A stretch of 64,000 bases of DNA from Leptodactylus fallax (taxonomy: Eukaryota; Chordata; Amphibia; Anura; Leptodactylidae). The translations under genes and the position numbers were made by a program. The DNA is taken from positions 155,706 to 219,705 of the forward strand of contig CAMRHE010001104.1 in assembly GCA_947044405.1 (NCBI GenBank), read 5' to 3'. Shown one piece after another: positions 25,191 through 38,000 of this stretch (position 1 is the first letter of the stretch; each line of letters opens with the position of its first letter). Under the pieces are notes generated by a model. The model was given only the letters and a program-made list of their open reading frames with translations, did no database searches and was not told the DNA's origin.

Positions 25191-28100
25191 GAAGAGCTCA
25201 GGGGAGAGGAAAGTAGCTGAGATGGAGGAGAGGAGAAGATGTGAGGAGGAGAGGAGAAGAGCTGAGGGAATAGAGGAAAAGAGCTGAGGGAATAGAGGAA
25301 AAGAGCTGAGGGAATAGAGGAGCTGAGATGGAGGAGAGGAGAAGAGCTGAGGAGGAGAGGAGAAGAGCTGAGGAGGAGAGGAGAAGAGCTGAGGAGGAGA
25401 GGAGAAGAGCTGAGGGAATAGAGGAAAAGAGCTGAGGGAATAGAGGAAAAGAGCTGAGGGAATAGAGGAGCTGAGATGGAGGAGAGGAGAAGAGCTGAGG
25501 AGGAGAGGAGAAGAGCTGAGAGAGGAGAAGAGCTGAGAGAGGAGAAGAGCTGAGAGAGGAGAAGAGCTGAGGAGGAGAGGAGAAGAGCTGAGAGAGGAGA
25601 AGAGCTGAGAGAGGAGAAGAGCTGAGAGAGGAGAAGAGCTGAGAGAGGAGAGCTGAGGAGGAGAGGAGAAGAGCTGAGGAGGAGAGGAGAAGAGCTGAGG
25701 AGGAGAGGAGAAGAGCTGAGAGAGGAGAGGAGAAGAGCTGAGAGAGGAGAAGAGCTGAGGAGGAGAGGAGAAGAGCTGAGAGGAGAGGAGAAGAGCTGAG
25801 AGAGGAGAAGAGCTGAGAGAGGAGAGGAGAAGAGCTGAGAGAGGAGAGGAGAAGAGCTGAGAGAGGAGAGGAGAAGAGCTGAGAGAGGAGAGCTGAGGAG
25901 GAGAGGAGAAGAGCTGAGGAGGAGAAGAGCTGAGAGAGGAGAGCTGAGGAGGAGAGGAGAAGAGCTGAGGGAATAGAGGAAAAGAGCTGAGGGAATAGAG
26001 GAAAAGAGCTGAGGGAATAGAGGAGCTGAGATGGAGGAGAGGAGAAGAGCTGAGGAGGAGAGGAGAAGAGCTGAGGAGGAGAGGAGAAGAGCTGAGAGAG
26101 GAGAAGAGCTGAGGAGGAGGGGAGAAGAGCTGAGGAGGAGAGGAGAAGAGCTGAGAGAGGAGAAGAGCTGAGGAGGAGAGGAGAAGAGCTGAGAGAGGAG
26201 AAGAGCTGAGAGAGGAGAGGAGAAGAGCTGAGAGAGGAGAAGAGCTGAGAGAGGAGAGGAGAAGAGCTGAGAGAGGAGAGCTGAGGAGGAGAGGAGAAGA
26301 GCTGAGAGAGGAGAAGAGCTGAGAGAGGAGAGCTGAGAGAGGAGAGGAGAAGAGCTGAGAGAGGAGAGCTGAGAGAGGAGAGGAGAAGAGCTGAGAGAGG
26401 AGAGGAGCTGAGGAGGAGAGGAGAAGAGCTGAGAGAGGAGAAGAGCTGAGAGAGGAGAAGAGCTGAGGAGGACAGGAGAAGAGCTGAGAGAGGAGAAGAG
26501 CTGAGAGAGGAGAAGAGCTGAGAGAGGAGAAGAGCTGAGAGAGGAGAAGAGCTGAGGAGGAGAGGAGAAGAGCTGAGAGAGGAGAAGAGCTGAGAGAGGA
26601 GAGGAGAAGAGCTGAGAGAGGAGAGCTGAGGAGGAGAGGAGAAGAGCTGAGAGGAGAGCTGAGAGAGGAGAGGAGAAGAGCTGAGAGAGGAGAAGAGCTG
26701 AGAGAAGAGAGGAGAAGAGCTGAGAGAGGAGAGCTGAGGAGGAGAGGAGAAGAGCTGAGAGAGGAGAAGAGCTGAGAGAGGAGAGCTGAGAGAGGAGAGG
26801 AGAAGAGCTGAGAGAGGAGAGCTGAGAGAGGAGAGGAGAAGAGCTGAGAGAGGAGAGGAGCTGAGGAGGAGAGGAGAAGAGCTGAGAGAGGAGAAGAGCT
26901 GAGAGAGGAGAAGAGCTGAGGAGGAGAGGAGAAGAGCTGAGAGAGGAGAAGAGCTGAGGAGGAGAGGAGAAGAGCTGAGGAGGAGAGGAGAAGAGCTGAG
27001 GAGGAGAGGAGAAGAGCTGAGAGAGGAGAAGAGCTGAGAGAGGAGAGGAGAAGAGCTGAGAGAGGAGAGGAGAAGAGCTGAGAGAGGAGAGGAGAAGAGC
27101 TGAGAGAGGAGAGCTGAGGAGGAGAGGAGAAGAGCTGAGAGAGGAGAGCTGAGAGAGGAGAGGAGAAGAGCTGAGAGAGGAGAGCTGAGAGAGGAGAGGA
27201 GAAGAGCTGAGAGAGGAGAAGAGCTGAGAGAGGAGAGGAGAAGAGCTGAGAGAGGAGAGGAGAAGAGCTGAGAGAGGAGAGCTGAGGAGGAGAGGAGAAG
27301 AGCTGAGGAGGAGAGGAGAAGATGTGAGGAGGAGAGGAGAAGAGCTGAGGAGGAGAGGAGAAGAGCTGAGGAGGAGAGGAGAAGAGCTGAGGAGGAGAGG
27401 AGAAGAGCTGAGAGAGGAGAGGAGAAGAGCTGAGAGAGGAGAAGAGCTGAGGAGGAGGGGAGAAGAGCTGAGGAGGAGAGGAGAAGAGCTGAGAGAGGAG
27501 AAGAGCTGAGAGAGGAGAAGAGCTGAGGAGGAGAGGAGAAGAGCTGAGAGAGGAGAAGAGCTGAGAGAGGAGAGGAGAAGAGCTGAGAGAGGAGAAGAGC
27601 TGAGAGAGGAGAAGAGCTGAGAGAGGAGAGGAGAAGAGCTGAGAGAGGAGAGCTGAGGAGGAGAGGAGAAGAGCTGAGAGAGGAGAAGAGCTGAGAGAGG
27701 AGAGCTGAGAGGAGAGGAGAAGAGCTGAGAGAGGAGAAGAGCTGAGAGAGGAGAGCTGAGAGAGGAGAAGAGCTGAGGAGGAGAGGAGAAGAGCTGAGAG
27801 AGGAGAAGAGCTGAGGAGGAGAGGAGAAGAGCTGAGGAGGAGAGGAGAAGAGCTGAGGAGGAGAGGAGAAGAGCTGAGAGAGGAGAAGAGCTGAGGAGGA
27901 GAGGAGAAGAGCTGAGGAGGAGAGGAGAAGAGCTGAGAGAGGAGAGGAGAAGAGCTGAGAGAGGAGAAGAGCTGAGAGAGGAGAAGAGCTGAGAGAGGAG
28001 AGGAGAAGAGCTGAGAGAGGAGAGCTGAGGAGGAGAGGAGAAGAGCTGAGAGAGGAGAGCTGAGAGAGGAGAGGAGAAGAGCTGAGAGAGGAGAAGAGCT

Positions 28101-28361
28101 GAGAGAGGAGAGGAGAAGAGCTGAGAGAGGAGAAGAGCTGAGAGAGGAGAGGAGAAGAGCTGAGAGAGGAGAGCTGAGGAGGAGAGGAGAAGAGCTGAGG
28201 AGGAGAGGAGAAGATGTGAGGAGGAGAGGAGAAGAGCTGAGGAGGAGAGGAGTAGAGCTGAGGGAATAGAGGGGAAAAAGCTGAGGGAATAGAGGAGCTG
28301 AGATGGAGGAGAAGAGCTGAGCGATAGAGAGGGAGAAGAACTGAGGGAGAGAGAGTGGAGA
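25191..28361. repeat. Purine-rich GA minisatellite (17/21-bp units)
   Basis: Built from GAGCTGAGAGAGGAGAA (17 bp) and a 21-bp form with GAGGAGGAGAGGAGAA, plus longer units with GGGAATAGAGGAAAA. The plus strand is almost all purine apart from the CT in GAGCTGAG. The complement has no stops in one frame for more than 3 kb (SSPLLSQLF, ALLLSS), extending into the neighbouring 48-bp array, which explains a spurious 1397-codon frame. Blocks such as 25260-25330, 25400-25480 and 25960-26040 repeat the GGGAATAG variant. Its last 40 bases decay into unique sequence. Confidence 0.96.
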
Positions 28362-28400
28362 GGAACCGCTGAGCCAGTGTGGAATTAGAAAGACTCACCT

Positions 28401-31400
28401 CTATCACTGCCCCCGTAACTGTATCTATACATATCTGTGAGTGTACCACCATTACTGCCCCCGTAACTGTATCTATACATAGCTGTGAGTGTACCACCAT
28501 TACTGCCCCCGTAACTGTATCTATACATAGCTGTGAGTGTACCACCATTACTGCCCTCGTAACTGTATCTATACATAGCTGTGAGTGTACCACCATTACT
28601 GCCCCTGTAACTGTATCTATACATAGCTGTGAGTGTATCACCATTACTGCCCCCGTAACTGTATCTATACATAGCTGTGAGTGTACCACCATTACTGCCC
28701 CCGTAACCGTATCTATACATATCTGTGAGTGTACCACCATTACTGCCCCCGTAACTGTATCTATACATAGCTGTGAGTGTACCACCATTACTGACCCGTA
28801 ACTGTATCTATACATATCTGTGAGTGTACCACCATTACTGCCCCCGTAACTGTATCTATACATAGCTGTGAGTGTATCACCATTACTGCCCCCGTAACTG
28901 TATCTATACATAGCTGTGAGTGTACCACCATTACTGCCCCTGTAACTGTATCTATACATAGCTGTGAGTGTATCACCATTACTGCCCCCGTAACTGTATC
29001 TATACATAGCTGTGAGTGTACCACCATTACTGCCCCCGTAACCGTATCTATACATATCTGTGAGTGTACCACCATTACTGCCCCCGTAACTGTATCTATA
29101 CATAGCTGTGAGTGTACCACCATTACTGCCCCCGTAACTGTATCTATACATAGCTGTGAGTGTACCACCATTACTGCCCCCGTAACTGTATCTATACATA
29201 GCTGTGAGTGTACCACCATTACTGCCCCCGTAACTGTATCTATACATAGCTGTGAGTGTACCACCATTACTGCCCTCGTAACTGTATCTATACATAGCTG
29301 TGAGTGTACCACCATTACTGCCCCCGTAACTGTATCTATACGTAGCTGTGAGTGTACCACCATTACTGCCCCCGTAACTGTATCTATACATATCTGTGAG
29401 TGTACCACCATTACTGCCCCGTAACTGTATCTATACATATCTGTGAGTGTACCACCAGTACTGCCCCCGTAACTGTATCTATACATAGCTGTGAGTGTAC
29501 CACCATTACTGCCCCCGTAACTGTATCTATACATAGCTGTGAGTGTACCACCATTACTGCCCCCGTAACTGTATCTATACATAGCTGTGAGTGTACCACC
29601 ATTACTGCCCCCGTAACTGTATCTATACATAGCTGTGAGTGTACCACCATTACTGCCCCCGTAACTGTATCTATACATAGCTGTGAGTGTACCACCATTA
29701 CTGCCTCCGTAACTGTATCTATACATAGCTGTGAGTGTACCACCATTACTGCCCTCGTAACTGTATCTATACATAGCTGTGAGTGTACCACCATTACTGC
29801 CCCCGTAACTGTATCTATACATAGCTGTGAGTGTACCACCATTACTGCCCCCGTAACTGTATCTATACATAGCTGTGAGTGTACCACCATTACTGCCCCC
29901 GTAACTGTATCTATACATAGCTGTGAGTGTACCACCATTACTGCCCTCGTAACTGTATCTATACATATCTGTGAGTGTATCACCATTACTGCCCCCGTAA
30001 CTGTATCTATACATATCTGTGAGTGTACCACCATTACTGCCCCCGTAACTGTATCTATACATATCTGTGAGTGTACCACCATTACTGCCCCCGTAACTGT
30101 ATCTATACATAGCTGTGAGTGTACCACCATTACTGCCCCCGTAACTGTATCTATACATAGCTGTGAGTGTACCACCATTACTGCCCCCGTAACTGTATCT
30201 ATACATAGCTGTGAGTGTACCACCATTACTGCCCTCGTAACTGTATCTATACATATCTGTGAGTGTATCACCATTACTGCCCCCGTAACTGTATCTATAC
30301 ATATCTGTGAGTGTACCACCATTACTGCCCCCGTAACTGTATCTATACATATCTGTGAGTGTACCACCATTACTGCCCCCGTAACTGTATCTATACATAT
30401 CTGTGAGTGTACCACCATTACTGCCCTCGTAACTGTATCTATACATAGCTGTGAGTGTACCACCATTACTGCCCTCGTAACTGTATCTATACATAGCTGT
30501 GAGTGTACCACCATTACTGCCCCGTAACTGTATCTATACATAGCTGTGAGTGTACCACCATTACTGCCCCCGTAACTGTATCTATACGTAGCTGTGAGTG
30601 TACCACCATTACTGCCCCCGTAACTGTATCTATACGTAGCTGTGAGTGTACCACCATTACTGCCCCCGTAACTGTATCTATACATAGCTGTGAGTGTATC
30701 ACCATTACTGCCCTCGTAACTGTATCTATACATAGCTGTGAGTGTACCACCATTACTGCCCCGTAACTGTATCTATACATAGCTGTGAGTGTACCACCAT
30801 TACTGCCCTCGTAACTGTATCTATACATAGCTGTGAGTGTACCACCATTACTGCCCCCGTAACTGTATCTATACATAGCTGTGAGTGTACCACCATTACT
30901 GCCCCCGTAACTGTATCTATACATAGCTGTGAGTGTACCACCATTACTGCCCTCGTAACTGTATCTATACATAGCTGTGAGTGTACCACCATTACTGCCC
31001 CGTAACTGTATCTATACATAGCTGTGAGTGTACCACCATTACTGCCCCCGTAACTGTATCTATACATATCTGTGAGTGTACCACCATTACTGCCCCCGTA
31101 ACTGTATCTATACATATCTGTGAGTCTACCACCATTACTGCCCCCGTAACTGTATCTATACATATCTGTGAGTGTACCACCATTACTGCCCCCGTAACTG
31201 TATCTATACATAGCTGTGAGTGTACCACCATTACTGCCCTCGTAACTGTATCTATACATAGCTGTGAGTGTACCACCATTACTGCCCCGTAACTGTATCT
31301 ATACATATCTGTGAGTGTACCACCATTACTGCCCCCGTAACTGTATCTATACATAGCTGTGAGTGTACCACCATTACTGCCCCCGTAACTGTATCTATAC

Positions 31401-34251
31401 ATAGCTGTGACTGTACCACCATTACTGCCCCCGTAACTGTATCTATACATATCTGTGAGTGTACCACCATTACTGCCCCCGTAACTGTATCTATACATAG
31501 CTGTGAGTGTACCACCATTACTGCCCCCGTAACTGTATCTATACATAGCTGTGAGTGTACCACCATTACTGCCGCCGTAACTGTATCTATACATAGCTGT
31601 GAGTGTACCACCATTACTGCCCCCGTAACTGTATCTATACATATCTGTGAGTGTACCACCATTACTGCCCCCGTAACTGTATCTATACATAGCTGTGAGT
31701 GTACCACCATTACTGCCCCCGTAACTGTATCTATACATATCTGTGAGTGTACCACCATTACTGCCCCCGTAACTGTATCTATACATAGCTGTGAGTGTAC
31801 CACCATTACTGCCCCCGTAACTGTATCTATACATAGCTGTGAGTGTACCACCATTACTGCCCCCGTAACTGTATCTATACATAGCTGTGAGTGTACCACC
31901 ATTACTGCCCCCGTAACTGTATCTATACATAGCTGTGAGTGTACCACCATTACTGCCCCCGTAACTGTATCTATACATATCTGTGAGTGTACCACCATTA
32001 CTGCCCCCGTAACTGTATCTATACATATCTGTGAGTGTACCACCATTACTGCCCCCGTAACTGTATCTATACATAGCTGTGAGTGTACCACCATTACTGC
32101 CCCCGTAACTGTATCTATACATAGCTGTGAGTGTACCACCATTACTGCCCCCGTAACTGTATCTATACATAGCTGTGAGTGTACCACCATTACTGCCCCC
32201 GTAACTGTATCTATACATAGCTGTGAGTGTACCACCATTACTGCCCCCGTAACTGTATCTATACATAGCTGTGAGTGTACCACCATTACTGCCCCCGTAA
32301 CTGTATCTATACATAGCTGTGAGTGTACCACCATTACTGCCCCCGTAACTGTATCTATACATAGCTGTGAGTGTACCACCATTACTGCCCCCGTAACTGT
32401 ATCTATACATAGCTGTGAGTGTACCACCATTACTGCCCCCGTAACTGTATCTATACATAGCTGTGAGTGTACCACCATTACTGCCCCCGTAACTGTATCT
32501 ATACATAGCTGTGAGTGTACCACCATTACTGCCCCCGTAACTGTATCTATACATAGCTGTGAGTGTACCACCATTACTGCCCCCGTAACTGTATCTATAC
32601 ATAGCTGTGAGTGTACCACCATTACTGCCCCCGTAACTGTATCTATACATAGCTGTGGGTGTACCACCATTACCGGCCCCGGAAGTGGTATCTATACATA
32701 GCTGTGAGTGTACCACCATTACTGCCCCCGTAACTGTATCTATACATATCTGTGAGTGTACCACCATTACTGCCCCCGTAACTGTATCTATACATATCTG
32801 TGAGTGTACCACCATTACTGCCCCCGTAACTGTATCTATACATAGCTGTGAGTGTACCACCATTACTGCCCCCGTAACTGTATCTATACATAGCTGTGAG
32901 TGTACCACCATTACTGCCCCCGTAACTGTATCTATACATAGCTGTGAGTGTACCACCATTACTGCCCCCGTAACTGTATCTATACATATCTGTGATTGTA
33001 CCACCATTACTGCCCCCGTAACTGTATCTATACATATCTGTGAGTGTACCACCATTACTGCCCCCGTAACTGTATCTATACATATCTGTGAGTGTACCAC
33101 CATTACTGCCCCCGTAACTGTATCTATACATAGCTGTGAGTGTACCACCATTACTGCCCCCGTAACTGTATCTATACATATCTGTGAGTGTACCACCATT
33201 ACTGCCCCCGTAACTGTATCTATACATAGCTGTGAGTGTACCACCATTACTGCCCTCGTAACTGTATCTATACATAGCTGTGAGTGTACCACCATTACTG
33301 CCCCCGTAACTGTATCTATACATAGCTGTGAGTGTACCACCATTACTGCCCTCGTAACTGTATCTATACATAGCTGTGAGTGTACCACCATTACTGCCCC
33401 CGTAACTGTATCTATACATAGCTGTGAGTGTACCACCATTACTGCCCCCGTAACTGTATCTATACATAGCTGTGAGTGTACCACCATTACTGCCCTCGTA
33501 ACTGTATCTATACATATCTGTGATTGTACCACCATTACTGCCCTCGTAACTGTATCTATACATATCTGTGAGTGTACCACCATTACTGCCCCCGTAACTG
33601 TATCTATACATAGCTGTGAGTGTACCACCATTACTGCCCCCGTAACTGTATCTATACATAGCTGTGAGTGTACCACCATTACTGCCCTCGTAACTGTATC
33701 TATACATATCTGTGAGTGTACCACCATTACTGCCCCCGTAACTGTATCTATACATAGCTGTGAGTGTACCACCATTACTGCCCCCGTAACTGTATCTATA
33801 CATATCTGTGAGTGTATCACCATTACTGCCCCCGTAACTGTATCTATACATATCTGTGATTGTACCACCATTACTGCCCTCGTAACTGTATCTATACATA
33901 TCTGTGAGTGTACCACCATTACTGCCCCCGTAACTGTATCTATACATAGCTGTGAGTGTACCACCATTACTGCCCTCGTAACTGTATCTATACATAGCTG
34001 TGAGTGTACCACCATTACTGCCCCCGTAACTGTATCTATACATAGCTGTGAGTGTACCACCATTACTGCCCTCGTAACTGTATCTATACATAGCTGTGAG
34101 TGTACCACCATTACTGCCCCCGTAACTGTATCTATACATAGCTGTGAGTGTACCACCATTACTGCCCCCGTAACTGTATCTATACATAGCTGTGAGTGTA
34201 CCACCATTACTGCCCTCGTAACTGTATCTATACATAGCTGTGAGTGTATCA
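28401..34251. repeat. 48-bp minisatellite
   Basis: About 122 copies of TATCTATACATAGCTGTGAG, TGTACCACCATTACTGCCCC and CGTAACTG. As 48 is 16 codons and several frames on both strands lack stops, frames of hundreds of codons appear in both directions (VTVSIHSCECTTITAP on plus; MYRYSYGGSNGGTLTA and VVHSQLCIDTVTGA on minus). Main variants are ATAGCTG versus ATATCTG, CCCTCG versus CCCCCG, and 47-bp units missing one C (near 28793, 29417, 30520, 30760, 31000, 31285). One divergent unit sits at 32655-32695. From about 32040 to 32640 the units are nearly identical, a sign of recent expansion. No codon bias or start context suggests a gene. Confidence 0.97.
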
Positions 34252-34339
34252 GTGGAGGAGGGTTAACCCGTTCACTGCTGGTAGATCTCTGGGGTCCAGT
34301 ACAGGCTTTCTATGACCATGTTCCTGTTGCTTCTTACAG
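34252..34339 (+). other. Unique intron sequence with branch/acceptor region
   Basis: Non-repetitive sequence ending in the pyrimidine-rich acceptor TTCCTGTTGCTTCTTACAG (to 34339), with a possible branch point in CTATGAC. It precedes the putative 5'UTR exon. Confidence 0.5.
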
Positions 34340-34390
34340 GCTGTGATGACGCAGTGGTGGTGATGTTCCTTCTCTCTCTTGGAGTCCCAG
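34340..34390 (+). other. CHPF2: Putative CHPF2 5'UTR exon with two uORFs
   Basis: A 51-nt segment bounded by a strong acceptor (CTTCTTACAG) and the donor CAG then GTAATG at 34391. Spliced to the acceptor at 37999 it gives CCAGGATGG around the main start, an excellent Kozak context (A at -3, G at +4), which supports the join. It holds a 5-codon uORF (ATG at 34346, TGA at 34361). A second ATG at 34363 overlaps that stop as TGATG; after splicing it reads 28 codons in another frame, past the main ATG, and stops at 38056. The exon call is inference from splice signals and context. Confidence 0.5.
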
Positions 34391-34489
34391 GTAATGTAGA
34401 GTTTTGTGATGTCATCATCCCTGCTCCTGCTTCATGGGCAGAAAGGCCTGAGGTTGTAGAAATCCATTATGTCTGAGATCCTGGCACAC
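34391..34489. other. Unique intron sequence
   Basis: Non-repetitive start of the 5'UTR intron. It contains TGATGTCATCA, an odd-centred palindrome. No gene is seen. Confidence 0.5.
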
Positions 34490-37400
34490 ATTCTCTCCGG
34501 TGCTCTGTAGGAAGTTGAGGGTTCTCTCCGGTGCTCTGTAGGCAGTTGAGGGTTCTCTCCGGTGCTCTGTAGGCAGTTGAGGGCTCTCTCCGGTGCTCTG
34601 TAGGCAGTTGAGGGTTCTCTCCGGTGCTCTGTAGGCAGTTGAGGGCTCTCTCCGGTGCTCTGTAGGCAGTTGAGGGCTCTCTCCGGTGCTCTGTAGGCAG
34701 TTGAGGGCTCTCTCCGGTGCTCTGTAGGCAGTTGAGGGTTCTCTCCGGTGCTCTGTAGGCAGTTGAGGGCTCTCTCCGGTGCTCTGTAGCCAGTTGAGGG
34801 CTCTCTCCGGTGCTCTGTAGGCAGTTGAGGGTTCTCTCCGGTGCTCTGTAGGCAGTTGAGGGCTCTCTCCGATGCTCTGTAGGCAGTTGAGGGCTTTCTC
34901 CGGTGCTCTGTAGGCAGTTGAGGGTTCTCTCCGGTGCTCTGTAGGCAGTTGAGGGTTCTCTCCGGTGCTCTGTAGGCAGTTGAGGGCTCTCTCCGGTGCT
35001 CTGTAGGCAGTTGAGGGTTCTCTCCGGTGCTCTGTAGGCAGTTGAGGGCTCTCTCCGATGCTCTGTAGGCAGTTGAGGGCTTTCTCCGGTGCTCTGTAGG
35101 CAGTTGAGGGTTCTCTCCGGTGCTCTGTAGGCAGTTGAGGGTTCTCTCCGGTGCTCTGTAGGCAGTTGAGGGTTCTCTCCGGTGCTCTGTAGGCAGTGGA
35201 GGGCTCTCTTCGGTGCTCTGTAGGCAGTTGAGGGCTCTCTCCGGTGCTCTGTAGGCAGTTGAGGGTTCTCTCCGGTGCTCTGTAGGCAGTTGAGGGCTCT
35301 CTCCGGTGCTCTGTAGCCAGTTGAGGGTTCTCTCCGGTGCTCTGTAGGCAGTTGAGGGTTCTCTCCGGTGCTCTGTAGGCAGTTGAGGGTTCTCTCCGGT
35401 GCTCTGTAGGCAGTTGAGGGTTCTCTCCGGTGCTCTGTAGGCAGTTGAGGGCTCTCTCCGGTGCTCTGTAGGCAGTTGAGGGTTCTCTCCGGTGCTCTGT
35501 AGGCAGTTAAGGGTTCTCTCCGGTGCTCTGTAGGCAGTTGAGGGTTCTCTCCGGTGCTCTGTAGGCAGTTGAGGGCTTTCTCCGGTGCTCTGTAGGCAGT
35601 TGAGGGTTCTCTCCGGTGCTCTGTAGGCAGTTGAGGGTTCTCTCCGGTGCTCTGTAGGCAGTTGAGGGTTCTCTCTGGTGCTCTGTAGGCAGTTGAGGGT
35701 TCTCTCCAGTGCTCTGTAGGAAGTTGAGGGTTCTCTCCGGTGCTCTGTAGGCAGTTGAGGGTTCCCTCCGGTGCGTTGTAGGCAGTTGAGGGTTCTCTCC
35801 GGTGCTCTGTAGGCAGTTGAGGGCTATCTCCGGTGCTCTGTAGGCAGTTGAGGGTTCTCTCCGGTGCTCTGTAGGCAGTTGAGGGCTCTCTCCGGTGCTC
35901 TGTAGCCAGTTGAGGGTTCTCTCCGGTGCTCTGTAGGCAGTTGAGGGTTCTCTCTGGTGCTCTGTAGGCAGTTGAGGGTTCTCTCCGGTGCTCTGTAGGC
36001 AGTTGAGGGCTCTCTCCGGTGCTCTGTAGGCAGTTGAGGGTTCTCTCCGGTGCTCTGTAGGCAGTTGAGGGTTCTCTCTGGTGCTCTGTAGGCAGTTGAG
36101 GGCTCTCTCCGGTGCTCTGTAGGCAGTTGAGGGTTCTCTCCGGTGCTCTGTAGGCAGTTGAGGGCTCTCTCCGGTGCTCTGTAGGCAGTTGAGGGTTCTC
36201 TCCGGTGCTCTGTAGGCAGTTGAGGGCTCTCTCCGGTGCTCTGTAGGCAGTTGAGGGCTTTCTCCGGTGCTCTGTAGGCAGTTGAGGGTTCTCTCCGGTG
36301 CTCTGTAGGCAGTTGAGGGTTCTCTCCGGTGCTCTGTAGGCAGTTGAGGGTTCTCTCCGGTGCTCTGTAGGCTGTTAAGGGTTCTCTCCGGTGCTCTGTA
36401 GGCAGTTGCGGGTTCTCTCCGGTGCTCTGTAGGCAGTTGAGGGTTCTCTCCGGTGCTCTGTAGGCAGTTGAGGGCTCTCTCCGGTGCTCTTTAGGCAGTT
36501 CAGGGTTCTCTCCGGTGCTCTGTAGGCAGTTGCGGGTTCTCTCCGGTGCTCTGTAGGCAGTTGAGGGTTCTCTCCGGTGCTCTGTAGGCAGTTGAGGGTT
36601 CTCTCCGGTGCTCTGTAGGCAGTTGAGGGTTCTCTCCGGTGCTCTGTAGGCAGTTGAGGGTTCTCTCCGGTGCTCTGTAGGCAGTTGAGGGCTCTCTCCG
36701 GTGCTCTGTAGGCAGTTGAGGGTTCTCTCCGGTGCTCTGTAGGCAGTTGAGGGTTCTCTCCGGTGCTCTGTAGGCAGTTGAGGGCTCTCTCCGGTGCTCT
36801 GTAGGCAGTTGAGGGTTCTCTCCGGTGCTCTGTAGGCAGTTAAGGGTTCTCTCCGGTGCTCTGTAGGCAGTTGACGGTTCTCTCCGGTGCTCTGTAGGCA
36901 GTTGAGGGCTTTCTCCGGTGCTCTGTAGGCAGTTGAGGGCTTTCTCTGGTGCTCTGTAGGCAGTTAAGGGTTCTCTCCGGTGCTCTGTAGGCCGTTGAGG
37001 GCTCTCTCCGGTGCTCTGTAGGCAGTTGAGGGTTCTCTCCGGTGCTCTGTAGGCAGTTAAGGGTTCTCTCCGGTGCTCTGTAGGCAGTTGAGGGTTCTCT
37101 CCGGTGCTCTGTAGGCAGTTGAGGGCTCTCTCCGGTGCTCTGTAGGCAGTTGAGGGCTCTCTCCGGTGCTCTGTAGGCACTTGAGGGCTCTCTCCGGTGC
37201 TCTGTAGGCCGTTGAGGGCTCTCTCCGGTGCTCTGTAGGCAGTTGAGGGTTCTCTCCGGTGCTCTGTAGGCAGTTAAGGGTTCTCTCCGGTGCTCTGTAG
37301 GCAGTTGAGGGTTCTCTCCGGTGCTCTGTAGGCAGTTAAGGGTTCTCTCCGGTGCTCTGTAGGCAGTTGAGGGTTCTCTCCGGTGCTCTGTAGGCAGTTG

Positions 37401-37916
37401 AGGGTTCTCTCCGGTGCTCTGTAGGCAGTTGAGGGTTCTCTCCGGTGCTCTGTAGGCAGTTGAGGGCTCTCTCCGGTGCTCTGTAGGCAGTTGAGGGCTC
37501 TCTCCGGTGCTCTGTAGGCAGTTGAGGGCTCTCTCCGGTGCTCTGTAGGCCGTTGAGGGCTCTCTCCGGTGCTCTGTAGGCAGTTGAGGGTTCTCTCCGG
37601 TGCTCTGTAGGCAGTTAAGGGTTCTCTCCGGTGCTCTGTAGGCAGTTGAGGGTTCTCTCCGGTGCTCTGTAGGCAGTTAAGGGTTCTCTCCGGTGCTCTG
37701 TAGGCAGTTGAGGGCTCTCTCCGGTGCTCTGTAGGCAGTTGCGGGTTCTCTCCGGTGCTCTGTAGGCAGTTGAGGGTTCTCTCCGGTGCTCTGTAGGCAG
37801 TTGAGGGCTCTCTCCGGTGCTCTGTAGGCAGTTGAGGGCTCTCTCCGGTGCTCTGTAGGCAGTTGAGGGCTCTCTCCGGTGCTCTGTAGGCCGTTGAGGG
37901 CTCTCTCCGGTGCTCT
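34490..37916. repeat. 31-bp minisatellite in CHPF2 5'UTR intron
   Basis: About 110 copies of GGTTCTCTCCGGTGCTCTGT plus AGGCAGTTGAG, the main variant being GGCTCTCTCC. At 31 bp it rotates through three open frames on the minus strand (ALNCLQSTGE, PQLPTEHRRE, STAYRAPER), giving false proteins of about 220 codons. Each unit carries a pyrimidine-rich stretch ending in TGTAG then GCAG, resembling a weak 3' splice site in the sense strand. It stops 83 bp before the coding exon's acceptor. Confidence 0.97.
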
Positions 37917-38000
37917 CTCATGTTCATCCATACAGACGTTGAGAGGTTCCCATCAAAGTTTCTATTAATTAGGGGATCATTTCATGTTCTTCCTTACAGG

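Noticed and set aside
25198..29391. A 1397-residue minus-strand Ser/Leu-rich protein
   Set aside because: It spans two unrelated arrays (purine-rich and 48-bp) and exists only because neither has stops in that frame.
36500..37927. Minus-strand proteins with TEHRREP/LNCLQSTGE repeats
   Set aside because: Three frames of one 31-bp intron unit.
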